From positions 1-39,231 of the forward strand of contig JBBDMR010000014.1 of NCBI GenBank assembly GCA_040878225.1: a stretch of DNA of 39,231 nucleotides, given 5' to 3'. Shown here piece after piece: positions 15,789-23,455 of this stretch; the stretch's first letter is position 1, and each line of letters opens with the position of its first letter. Made by a program: the position numbers and the translations under genes. The notes under the pieces are model-generated. The model was given only the letters and a program-made list of their open reading frames with translations. It did no database searches and had not been told where the DNA came from. This DNA is from MA-ANB-1 sp040878225. GTDB lineage: Bacteria; Actinomycetota; Acidimicrobiia; Spongiisociales; ZC4RG35.

Positions 15789-17021
15789 TCAGTCGTCGGC
15801 AATGGCGGTCGAAAGCACCCCGGCGACACCAGCAACACACGACTCGTCGGTCTGGATCCGGTCCGGAAGCGGTCCCCTCTCCCACTCACCCCTGCTCCAC
15901 TCGTCGAAGCGGCGCTGCAGGACAGCGGGGATCTTGTCGAGGTCATGAGGAGAGACAACATCCGAACGTGAATGCGATTCCAACAGGTCCGTGGTGTCTC
16001 CCGGCGGGACAATGGCCAGGATGGTGTGGGCATGCCTGAGGTATTCGAATGCCTTCCGACCGATCCACCAGTCGTCGTCATCGGCGAGAATCACCGCCAC
16101 ATCGGCGGCGGCGGTCTCGGCAAGTGCGACCTCGCGGTCTACCAATCCCACGAACTCAATCACACCATTCCGATCGAGCTTCTCGAGGTTCTTCTTCTGC
16201 TGGTCGGACATGGTTCCCACAATGCGAAGACTTACCTTTTCCGCGGGCAACGCCGACAGTCCCTCCATCAATACCGCTGGCGTGAATACGCTCGACTCCC
16301 GTGCCTTGACGCTTCCCTGGAATGTTCCGACATAGGTGACGGTGAACTTGGCGAGGTCTCTACCGGCCAACGCCGGATCGACGTCGATGTCGGGATAGCC
16401 GTTCGTGACGACGTGCATCCGGTCCGGGGCGAGGCCGGGATGGAGTGCGAGCAGGCGCAGCCTGGTCCTCGGAGTGACGGTGATGATCTGGGCGGCCCTG
16501 CTCAGGTACCGCCGCTCGAACCGCACCATCCGCCAGATATAGAAGCGGCTCCGCCGCCGGAGAGCGCGGTGGAAGCTGGGCGGGTCGCGCAGTTCCTGAA
16601 CGCAGGGAACACCGAGGGCGTCTGCCAGCCGTTGCGCTGCAACCATCCCGCTGTAGGGCGGAGACGTGCCGTATACGAGGTCGATTCCGTCGAGCTCTCT
16701 CGCCATCTTGCGGGCTGCCGCACGCGCCCACAGGGCAAGAAGGTCGGGAACCAGGATCGCCCGCTGGACCCAGTTCAGGTAGCGCACCGTTGACAAAAAC
16801 CGGACGAATCGATCGGTCGCCCCTTCCGGCTGATAGGCATCGACGGCGACACCCGCCAGCTCCTGACGGGACTGGTACTCCATCCATTCGGTGGGCAGGG
16901 TGACCACCTCGATCTCGAAACCGTGTCGGGGGAGGAACTCCATCACCGCCTCGACCCGGTATGTCCCCGATGTACGCATCGGCGGGTACCTGCCAGTGAC
17001 GAAGGCGATACGGCGGGGCAC
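15789..17021 (-). CDS. Glycosyltransferase, GT4/GT-B type
   Basis: The 410-residue protein starts with a Rossmann-type strand and the glycine-rich donor-side loop RIAFVTGRYPPMRTSGTYR. It has the mid-domain strand DLVYGTSPPYSGMVAAQRLA, the interdomain region TVTYVGTFQG, and a C-terminal pattern AETAAADVAVILADDDDWWIGRKAFEYL that corresponds to the nucleotide-sugar-binding EX7E-like region. It probably builds a surface polysaccharide or glycolipid; donor and acceptor are unknown. GTG at 17021 is chosen because it follows the tsaD stop by four bases and the family begins here; earlier starts (17066, 17117) would lie inside tsaD. It closes the tsa gene series and ends 34 bases before CIRCE element 2. 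Confidence 0.85.
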   Translation of the reverse strand: MPRRIAFVTGRYPPMRTSGTYRVEAVMEFLPRHGFEIEVVTLPTEWMEYQSRQELAGVAVDAYQPEGATDRFVRFLSTVRYLNWVQRAILVPDLLALWARAAARKMARELDGIDLVYGTSPPYSGMVAAQRLADALGVPCVQELRDPPSFHRALRRRSRFYIWRMVRFERRYLSRAAQIITVTPRTRLRLLALHPGLAPDRMHVVTNGYPDIDVDPALAGRDLAKFTVTYVGTFQGSVKARESSVFTPAVLMEGLSALPAEKVSLRIVGTMSDQQKKNLEKLDRNGVIEFVGLVDREVALAETAAADVAVILADDDDWWIGRKAFEYLRHAHTILAIVPPGDTTDLLESHSRSDVVSPHDLDKIPAVLQRRFDEWSRGEWERGPLPDRIQTDESCVAGVAGVLSTAIADD

Positions 17022-17025
17022 ATCG

Positions 17026-18042
17026 TCAGCCAAAGGCGGCTCCAAGCACCCGGCCGGGATCGACATTCTCGGCCCAGTCCGTGATTCGCCCTCGGGAGAG
17101 CCAGAAACCACCGGCAACTCCGATCATGGCCGCGTTGTCGGTGCATAGCAACGGGGAGGGCAAACAGAGCGTCATACCCCTCCTATCCGCCTCTTCTGCG
17201 AAACGTGCCCGCAGCCTGGTATTGGCGAGGACTCCCCCACCGCCACCGACCGTCGTCGCCCCCGTGTCATCGACTGCCTGGAAGGTCTTTTCGACCAAAA
17301 CGTCGACGATCGCCTCCTGAACCGAGGCTGCAACATCTTCGATCGGCGGAAGCTCGCCAGATTTGGTGGCCTTGTCGATGAACGTGGACACCGAGGTCTT
17401 GAGCCCGCTGAACGAGAAGTGGTAGGGGCGGTCGGGCAGGGCACGGGGAAAGCTCACCGCCCCGGGGTCGCCGTCGACCGCGATCCGGTCGATGGCCGGG
17501 CCGCCGGGGAAGCCCAATCCCATGACCCTCGCCAGCTTGTCGAAGGCCTCACCGGCGGCGTCGTCGATGGTGTTGCCGAGAGTCTCATACTCACCCCAGT
17601 CCCGAACGTGGACGATCTGAGAATGGCCACCTGATGCGAGCAGGACCACCGCCGGCGGCTGGAAGCCCTCGTATTCGATCCTGGGTGCCATCAGGTGGCC
17701 TTCCATGTGATCGATGCCGACGAAGGGGAGCTGGCGCGCCCAGGCGGTGGCTTTGGCGAAGCTATGGCCGACGAGGAGCGCCCCTACCAGGCCCGGGCCT
17801 GCCGTGGCGGCTATCCCATCCAGGTCGTCGGGGTGGACTCCGGCCTCGTTGAGGGCGTGGTGGGTCAGGGATCGGATCGATTCGACGTGGGCCCGAGCAG
17901 CAAGTTCGGGGACCACACCTCCGAAACGCTCGTGGAGGTCGACCTGTGACGAGATGACGTTGGAGAGGGCTTCGGTGCCGCGGACGACTGCGACCGCGGT
18001 CTCGTCACAACTGGTCTCGAAGGCGAGGATCATCGGATTCAT
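17026..18042 (-). CDS. tsaD: tRNA threonylcarbamoyladenosine (t6A) transferase subunit TsaD
   Basis: The 338-residue protein transfers the threonylcarbamoyl group to A37 of ANN-decoding tRNAs together with TsaB and TsaE. The metal site is HMEGH (His112, His116) with Asp302 in CTDNAAMIG. The N-terminal ASKHA motif is ILAFETSCDETAVAVV. The length is normal. The start overlaps the rimI stop (ATGA). Confidence 0.97.
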   Translation of the reverse strand: MNPMILAFETSCDETAVAVVRGTEALSNVISSQVDLHERFGGVVPELAARAHVESIRSLTHHALNEAGVHPDDLDGIAATAGPGLVGALLVGHSFAKATAWARQLPFVGIDHMEGHLMAPRIEYEGFQPPAVVLLASGGHSQIVHVRDWGEYETLGNTIDDAAGEAFDKLARVMGLGFPGGPAIDRIAVDGDPGAVSFPRALPDRPYHFSFSGLKTSVSTFIDKATKSGELPPIEDVAASVQEAIVDVLVEKTFQAVDDTGATTVGGGGGVLANTRLRARFAEEADRRGMTLCLPSPLLCTDNAAMIGVAGGFWLSRGRITDWAENVDPGRVLGAAFG

Positions 18043-18527
18043 CGCAGGGAGTCCAACTTCGCTCCATAGAGGGAGGAGTCGATGTCGTGCACCCAGAGAA
18101 TCAGGGCATCGTCGTCTCCGTAGTAACCCTTCCTGACTCCAACCGGGGCCATCCCGAACCGCTGGTAAAGGCTGATTCCGGCCTGGTTTCGCGATCTGAC
18201 CTCCAGAGTGAGGTGACGTGCCCCCTTATCGAGCGCGACGTCGATCAGGCCGACCATCAGCCTGCGGGCAAAACCCTTGCGCCGCTGGTCGGGAGCGACG
18301 AGCAGGTTGGTGATGTGGGCCTCGTCGCCGGAGAGGATCATGCCTCCAAACCCGTACAGCGACTCACCGTCGACAACGCCGAGATATATCCGGCTGTCGG
18401 CCGCCAGTTCGTCATTGAACACCCCTTCCGACCACGGTCGGGGTTGATTGGCCGACTCCATCGCCACCAGCGTGTCGATGTCTTCGGGGCTCAGAGGCCG
18501 GATCTCGACTGTCACTGTCGACCCCAC
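18039..18527 (-). CDS. rimI: Ribosomal protein S18-alanine N-acetyltransferase RimI-like (GNAT)
   Basis: The 162-residue GNAT protein has the acetyl-CoA loop VAPDQRRKGFARRLM (residues about 78-92) and the C-terminal motif ARHLTLEVRSRNQAGISLYQ with FGM following, typical for RimI, which acetylates the N-terminus of S18. Its place between tsaB and tsaD is the usual one in actinobacteria. GTG at 18527 has AGGAGGG just upstream; a second GTG at 18515 overlaps the tsaB stop as GTGA and is an alternative start. Confidence 0.93.
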   Translation of the reverse strand: MGSTVTVEIRPLSPEDIDTLVAMESANQPRPWSEGVFNDELAADSRIYLGVVDGESLYGFGGMILSGDEAHITNLLVAPDQRRKGFARRLMVGLIDVALDKGARHLTLEVRSRNQAGISLYQRFGMAPVGVRKGYYGDDDALILWVHDIDSSLYGAKLDSLR

Positions 18528-19222
18528 GGGCCCTCCTGACGGACTTTCTCCCAGTTAATGGTCACGTCCGCGTCGCGCAGATACATGGGACGGATGTCAT
18601 CGGGTGCCGGGTAGTTCCCCTTTTCGAAACGTCCCCGGCCCACCTCGGCCAGTGCCACCGCGTAGGGGTAACGGGGGCGGCCCACCTTGGCGCGGTGGAT
18701 TCCGGTGACGAAGCCATCAGGCAGAGCGTTGACGTCACCGACCACCAGGCTTTGCTCCGGGCTCTCGACCAACTGGGCTCGGAGCACTTCGGTGCTGACC
18801 AGCCCCACCGTCCCCTCTTTGACGACACCTCCGGGAACCGGTCGATAGCAGGCCACCGCGAATTCGTCGCGGCGCACATCGACAACCGCCCAGATGAGCC
18901 TGTGCCCGGTACGGGCCTCGAGAGCGACGGCATCGAGCGACATGGCTGGGACCAGAGGTATGCCGAAGGCTGCGGCAAGGCCCTGAGCAGTGGCCAGCCC
19001 GACCCGGATCCCGGTGTAGAGGCCCGGGCCGATATCCACGATCACGGCGTCGAGGTCGGAAGGCGACCATCCGACCTGGTCGAAGCAGAAGTCGATGGCC
19101 GGGACCAGGAAAGTTGCGTGCCCGACACGGTCGACCCTCGAAGCCGCGGCCAGTGTGGTCCCGTCCTCGACGACGGCGACCGACGCGCCGGGGGTCGCCG
19201 TCTCTATGGCGAGGTATTTCAT
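18512..19222 (-). CDS. tsaB: t6A biosynthesis scaffold protein TsaB
   Basis: The 236-residue protein is an inactive TsaD paralogue that dimerises with TsaD. The N-terminus MKYLAIETATPGASVAVV and the segment DIGPGLYTGIRVGLATAQGL (residues about 63-82) are diagnostic. The start overlaps the tsaE stop as ATGA. It is part of tsaE-tsaB-rimI-tsaD; the fourth t6A gene, tsaC, is not in the window. Confidence 0.96.
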   Translation of the reverse strand: MKYLAIETATPGASVAVVEDGTTLAAASRVDRVGHATFLVPAIDFCFDQVGWSPSDLDAVIVDIGPGLYTGIRVGLATAQGLAAAFGIPLVPAMSLDAVALEARTGHRLIWAVVDVRRDEFAVACYRPVPGGVVKEGTVGLVSTEVLRAQLVESPEQSLVVGDVNALPDGFVTGIHRAKVGRPRYPYAVALAEVGRGRFEKGNYPAPDDIRPMYLRDADVTINWEKVRQEGPWGRQ

Positions 19223-19671
19223 GTCACCGACTCCCAGTCCCGATCTGTCCAGGAGCCAAACGGTTCAAAAGTGACGACGCGGGTGTCCTCGTCGGCGACG
19301 TCGATCCGGATCCGCAGATGGTCAGTCGGGAGGGTGGCCTCGATCGCATCTCCCCACTCGATCACGAGGACCCCGTCGCGGGCGATTTCGAAGACGTCGA
19401 GGTCCTCGAACTCGTTGATGCTGTTCAACCGGTAGATGTCGGCATGGACAAAAGGGAGAAAGCCGCTCTGATACTGCCTGACCAGGACAAAAGACGGGCT
19501 CACCACATCCTCTTCGACGCCGAGGCCCGAAGCCAGTCCGCCGGCGAACAGGGTCTTTCCTGCACCGAGCGACCCGGCAAGGACAATCAGATCACCGGGA
19601 CGGACCAGGGGTGCGACCCGACTGGCGAGAGCAAGGGTATGTTCGGGGCCGGGGCATGAGACTTCGATCAT
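19219..19671 (-). CDS. tsaE: t6A biosynthesis ATPase TsaE
   Basis: The 150-residue P-loop protein has Walker A GSLGAGKT (33-40), the switch-like SPSFVLVRQY and HADIYRL (about residue 76), and the late VIEWGDAIEATLP motif of TsaE. It drives turnover of the TsaB-TsaD complex. It follows the S58 hydrolase gene by 27 bases. Confidence 0.96.
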   Translation of the reverse strand: MIEVSCPGPEHTLALASRVAPLVRPGDLIVLAGSLGAGKTLFAGGLASGLGVEEDVVSPSFVLVRQYQSGFLPFVHADIYRLNSINEFEDLDVFEIARDGVLVIEWGDAIEATLPTDHLRIRIDVADEDTRVVTFEPFGSWTDRDWESVT

Positions 19672-19698
19672 CTAAGAATACAAGGGATTGGGGAGTCA

Positions 19699-20616
19699 TC
19701 AATATGCCCCGCGAATCGCAACTTCAATCGCCGCCGCAGTTGCTCCGAATGCGGCCTCCGAAACTTCGTCGACGCCGGCTTCGGCATCACCGCAGGACAC
19801 TGCAAAGGCGACGTCACCGTCGTAGCGGGTGTGCGCCGGTCGGACACAAACTGCGAGAGCATCGTGGGTTCGCACCAGAACCCGGGTGAGCTCGACCCGG
19901 GTCAAACGGGCATCGGTGGCCACGACGACCAGGGTGCTGTTCGTGAGCGGCGGCGGCGGCGAGAAATCCATAGGCCCGGGCTCGTGCGGACCTCCGGTCA
20001 GCGCCTGGCCGTCGATGGTGAACACGTCGCCCAGTGGGTTGGCAACCACCAGGACTCCGATGGTGGCATCGCCGGCTTTCCTCACCGCACTGCCGACACC
20101 TCCGGGCACCATGTGCTCGAAGCCGCGCCATTTTGCTGCCGTCGCTCCCGTGCCGGCTCCAACCCGTCCGAGCGGGACGGGCTCAGTGGAGCGAGCTGCA
20201 TAGGCGGCCCTTCCCTCCTCGGGGCCGGGCCGTCGGGATGGGCTATCGACCGATAGGTCGTAGATGACGGCTGCCGGCACGATCGGGACCCGGGCAACCG
20301 GGGTCTCGTGCCCGCGCCCATCGCTCTCGAGTGCCGAAACGACACCGTCGGCCGCGGCCAACCCGAAGGCACTGCCCCCGGTGAGCAGGATTGCCTGGCA
20401 CTGTTCAACGCGCATCCCGGGTTCCAGCAGCGCAGTCTCCCTCGTTCCGGGGGCTCCCCCGCGAACCTCACTGGCAACCACATTTGGCTCCGGAAGCGAA
20501 ACGACCGTGCATCCGGTGCCTGCCTCGAGGTCGGTCCAGTGCCCGACTTCGATTCCGGCGACCGCGGTGATCGTTTCATTCATTGGGCGTACCGCCGCGG
20601 CGCCCGTCTCGTTCAT
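19699..20616 (-). CDS. S58 (P1/DmpA-like) self-processing aminopeptidase/amidase
   Basis: The protein belongs to the family of DmpA and beta-aminopeptidases, Ntn-type hydrolases that cut themselves before a Ser/Thr nucleophile. The family pattern is seen in GIEVGHWTD, LLTGGSAFGLAAADGVV, GRVGAGTGATAAKWRG, and LTNSTLVVVATDARL. Cleavage is expected between Asn and Ser of the last (Ser227 when counted from 20616). In actinobacteria a gene in this slot between alr and tsaE is often an unrelated hydrolase, so the substrate is open. Two starts compete: ATG at 20616, overlapping the alr stop as ATGA (305 residues), and ATG at 20583 (294 residues). Both begin MNET because of a 33-bp duplication; neither has a clear Shine-Dalgarno. 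Confidence 0.9.
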   Translation of the reverse strand: MNETGAAAVRPMNETITAVAGIEVGHWTDLEAGTGCTVVSLPEPNVVASEVRGGAPGTRETALLEPGMRVEQCQAILLTGGSAFGLAAADGVVSALESDGRGHETPVARVPIVPAAVIYDLSVDSPSRRPGPEEGRAAYAARSTEPVPLGRVGAGTGATAAKWRGFEHMVPGGVGSAVRKAGDATIGVLVVANPLGDVFTIDGQALTGGPHEPGPMDFSPPPPLTNSTLVVVATDARLTRVELTRVLVRTHDALAVCVRPAHTRYDGDVAFAVSCGDAEAGVDEVSEAAFGATAAAIEVAIRGAY

Positions 20617-20638
20617 CGGGTGTACCGCCGGGGCACCC
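20573..20638 (-). repeat. 33-bp imperfect tandem duplication at the alr/S58 gene junction
   Basis: Positions 20573-20605 and 20606-20638 are identical at 27 of 33 bases. In the alr frame the copies encode RVPRRYTR-stop and RAPRRYAQ-stop. In the S58 frame both contain ATG followed by MNET. The downstream copy is thus a relic second alr tail that now sits at the N-terminus of the S58 gene. Confidence 0.9.
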
Positions 20639-21686
20639 GGGGCCCGATCGAACAGACCACTTCATAGGAGATGGTCCCCAACCGATCGGCCCACTCGTCT
20701 GCTGAGATCGAAGAGGACCCTTGCTGACCGATCAGCACCGCCTCGTCACCGACCGCCACCCCGGCATCGCCGACCGCCACCATCGTCTGGTCCATCGTCA
20801 CCGTCCCCGCCACCGGATGGCTGTCGCCGCCGATCAGCACCCGCCCTCCCCGTGACAGGTTCCGCCAGAAACCGTCTGCGTAGCCAATCGGGATGGTGAC
20901 CACCGTGGAATCCTCCTCCAGCGGGGTGATCCGCCCGTAAGACAGCCGGGTCCCAGCCGGCAGCCTCTGGACGTGGGAGACCCTGGTGGTGATGGCCATG
21001 GCTGGTTCCAGGTCGACGACTTCCCTGGTGGCCTCACAAGGATGGAGGCCGTAGATTCCGATGCCGATCCTGGAGAAGTCGCGCCTCGCCTCGGGATAGA
21101 GCAGTGCCCCGGGAGTATTGGCGAGGTGGGTCAACGGGACATCGAAGTCGACGGTCTCTTCGAAGCACTCGATCTGGGCCCGGGTGAAATCGGCATCAGT
21201 GTCGGCAACGGCGAAATGGGTGAAGACGCCTTCGATCTCGAGGTGATGCCGGCGAACCTGGTTGATGAGCGCCGGCCATTCCATCGGGCTGACGCCAACC
21301 CGGTGCATACCGGTGTCGATCTTGAGATGGACCCCTGAGCCGAAGCCCACGGATGCCAGAGCGTCGGCGAAGTCAGTGCTGTACACGGTCGGCGTGAGCT
21401 CCCACCTGGCGAATTCGGCAGCTGCGTCCGGTGTTGGCTCCGACAGGACGAGGATCGGTCCCTCAACCCCGGCCTCGCGGAGTCGGATCCCCTCTTCGAC
21501 CAGCGCCACCGCGAGCCGCGTCGCTCCCGCCTCAACGGCGGCCATCGCCACCGGTGCGTCGCCGTGCCCATATCCGTCGGCTTTGACCACGGCGCAGACC
21601 TCAGAAGGGGCGATCACCTCGGCGATAGCCCGGACATTCCTCTGGATGGCACCGAGATCGACGGTGGCGTAGGTGGGTCTCACCAC
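20613..21686 (-). CDS. alr: Alanine racemase
   Basis: The 357-residue PLP enzyme makes D-alanine for peptidoglycan. The PLP lysine is Lys35 in AVVKADGYGHG, the catalytic tyrosine region is RLSYGRITPL, and GIGIYGLHPC lies before it. The GTG at 21686 has AGGAAG six bases upstream; the next GTG (21683) overlaps the nnrD stop as GTGA. The C-terminus ends at RRYTR just within a tandem duplication shared with the following gene. Confidence 0.96.
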   Translation of the reverse strand: MVRPTYATVDLGAIQRNVRAIAEVIAPSEVCAVVKADGYGHGDAPVAMAAVEAGATRLAVALVEEGIRLREAGVEGPILVLSEPTPDAAAEFARWELTPTVYSTDFADALASVGFGSGVHLKIDTGMHRVGVSPMEWPALINQVRRHHLEIEGVFTHFAVADTDADFTRAQIECFEETVDFDVPLTHLANTPGALLYPEARRDFSRIGIGIYGLHPCEATREVVDLEPAMAITTRVSHVQRLPAGTRLSYGRITPLEEDSTVVTIPIGYADGFWRNLSRGGRVLIGGDSHPVAGTVTMDQTMVAVGDAGVAVGDEAVLIGQQGSSSISADEWADRLGTISYEVVCSIGPRVPRRYTR

Positions 21687-23047
21687 GCGTAACTTCCTAT
21701 TGCCGCTGCGAGGTCGGACGCGGTAATCGGGCCTGCAGCACTGATCTTTGCACCTGCGATGCCGTGATAGTAGGCGGCGGTGACGGCGGCATCGAGGGGT
21801 GGGACTCCCCGGGACAGCAACGCGGCGATCATCCCGGTGAGGACATCACCGGTCCCGATCGTGGCCAACTCGGGCCCACCCGTGGTCACCAGCACCGGCG
21901 GGCCTCCGTCGGAGATGCGTGTCGGATTTCCCTTCAGCAGAACTACGCCACCCAGCTCACCGGCGAGGGCGCGGACCGAGAAGGTCCCCCCGCGCCGACC
22001 GGTCAGTCTCTCGAATTCACCGGCGTGAGGGGTCAGGACGAACTCGACTTCCCTGTCCTTCAACGCACTGAGGACGTCGGGGACAAGACCCCCCGCGTCG
22101 ATAACCAGCGAACTGGCCGATTCGGCGACGGGCAGAGCCTTGGGGAGGTCGTCGGCAGCCAACCCGGGCCCGAACACCACGACATCGAAGCGGTCGAGCC
22201 GCTCCACCGCTTCGTCCAATTCGAAAGTGGGAAACTCGACGGTGTTGGAGACCACGGCACGACGGTCGGGGCTGGCGATCGCGACAGAACCTGCGCCGAA
22301 GTGAATCGCGCCACGCGCCGCAAGCACGGCGGCGCCGCTGAGACCGGTGGATCCCCCGACCACGAGAACCGCTCCGGCCTTCCACTTATAGGTGTTTCGC
22401 TCCCTCACCGGCCGAACCGCGTCCTCCGCCGTTGCCACATACATCGACGCGTTGCCCCCCTCGATCCCGATGTCCGCGACAGTGACCTCGCCGCAGAGGT
22501 CCGGACCCCGGCCCAGGAGGTGGCCCGTCTTCAGGGAGCCGAAGGTGACCGTCTCCACAGCCCGGAAGGCTCGCTCCTCGACCTTTCCCGAGTTGGGGTC
22601 GAGCCCGGTGGGAAAGTCAACGGCGACCACTGGTGCAGGTGAGTCGATCCAGGTGAACACTTCGGCAGGCAACCCGCCTCTGACTCCGCCACCGAACAGC
22701 GCGTCGACTACAACGTCCTCGTCCGTCGGCTCGACGAGACCGGTGACGCGGACGCCGACAGCTCGGGCTGACTCTGCCGCCCGCTTCGCCTCAGGTGTCT
22801 TCGGCGGGCCAAGCGCCAGGACCGTCACGGCAGCACCGCGACCGGCCAGATAGCGCGCCGCCACATAACCGTCGCCGCCGTTGTTGCCGGGCCCGGCAAG
22901 GACCGCCACCTTCTTCCCGTACCCGGCACCGGCGCGTACCGCAGCCAGGGCCACCGCGTGGCCGGCCCGGTCCATTGCCGCGTCGAGGTCGCCCTCATAG
23001 GCGCGGTCTACCCTCCGGTACTCATCGGCGGTGACAACAGGTCTCAC
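21680..23047 (-). CDS. nnrD: Bifunctional NAD(P)H-hydrate repair enzyme (epimerase + dehydratase)
   Basis: The 455-residue fusion repairs damaged NAD(P)HX. The N-terminal YjeF/NnrE half (about 1-200) has AGPGNNGGDGYVAARYL and DFPTGLDPNSG. The C-terminal ADP-dependent dehydratase (about 210-455) has VVGGSTGLSGAAVLAARGAI, LTPHAGEFERL and the nucleotide loop GTGDVLTGMIAALL. The GTG at 23047 directly precedes the family N-terminus. It lies between acpS and alr, the common actinobacterial position. Confidence 0.95.
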   Translation of the reverse strand: MRPVVTADEYRRVDRAYEGDLDAAMDRAGHAVALAAVRAGAGYGKKVAVLAGPGNNGGDGYVAARYLAGRGAAVTVLALGPPKTPEAKRAAESARAVGVRVTGLVEPTDEDVVVDALFGGGVRGGLPAEVFTWIDSPAPVVAVDFPTGLDPNSGKVEERAFRAVETVTFGSLKTGHLLGRGPDLCGEVTVADIGIEGGNASMYVATAEDAVRPVRERNTYKWKAGAVLVVGGSTGLSGAAVLAARGAIHFGAGSVAIASPDRRAVVSNTVEFPTFELDEAVERLDRFDVVVFGPGLAADDLPKALPVAESASSLVIDAGGLVPDVLSALKDREVEFVLTPHAGEFERLTGRRGGTFSVRALAGELGGVVLLKGNPTRISDGGPPVLVTTGGPELATIGTGDVLTGMIAALLSRGVPPLDAAVTAAYYHGIAGAKISAAGPITASDLAAAIGSYAW

Positions 23048-23068
23048 CGGGTGAAGGCTAACGCCGGT

Positions 23069-23446
23069 TCAGTCGTGGTCACCTACAGCCACGGCCATCA
23101 CCAGCGCCGACGTGTCGGTGTGAGTGATGGTCACCAGAACCTCGGTCACCCCCAGCATCCGGGCCCTCTGTTCGGCGCGCCCGAACATGTTCACGGTGGG
23201 CTTGCCCCCGCCGGTGATCTCTATTTCCTGCCAACCGATCTGGCGAAATCCGAGGCCGAGGGACTTCATCACCGCTTCCTTTCCGGCGAACCTTGCGGCG
23301 AGTCGGCGTGCTGGTTTGGCGAACCGGAACGCATACTCCCGCTCGTGCTCGGTGAAGCAGCGTTCGGCAAAGCGCGGGTATCTGTCGAGCACTCCTTCGA
23401 CCCTGTCGATGTCGGATAGGTCGACCCCGAGGCCGAGGATCTTCAT
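23069..23446 (-). CDS. acpS: Holo-[acyl-carrier-protein] synthase
   Basis: The 125-residue protein transfers the phosphopantetheine arm of CoA to acyl carrier protein. Diagnostic motifs are LGVDLSDIDRV (Mg-binding Asp9) at the N-terminus and RFAGKEAVMKSLG (about 52-64), and the end GVTEVLVTITHTDTSALVMA. It follows glmS by nine bases. The product of coaA in this window feeds the CoA it uses. Confidence 0.95.
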   Translation of the reverse strand: MKILGLGVDLSDIDRVEGVLDRYPRFAERCFTEHEREYAFRFAKPARRLAARFAGKEAVMKSLGLGFRQIGWQEIEITGGGKPTVNMFGRAEQRARMLGVTEVLVTITHTDTSALVMAVAVGDHD

Positions 23447-23455
23447 CTCAAATGC

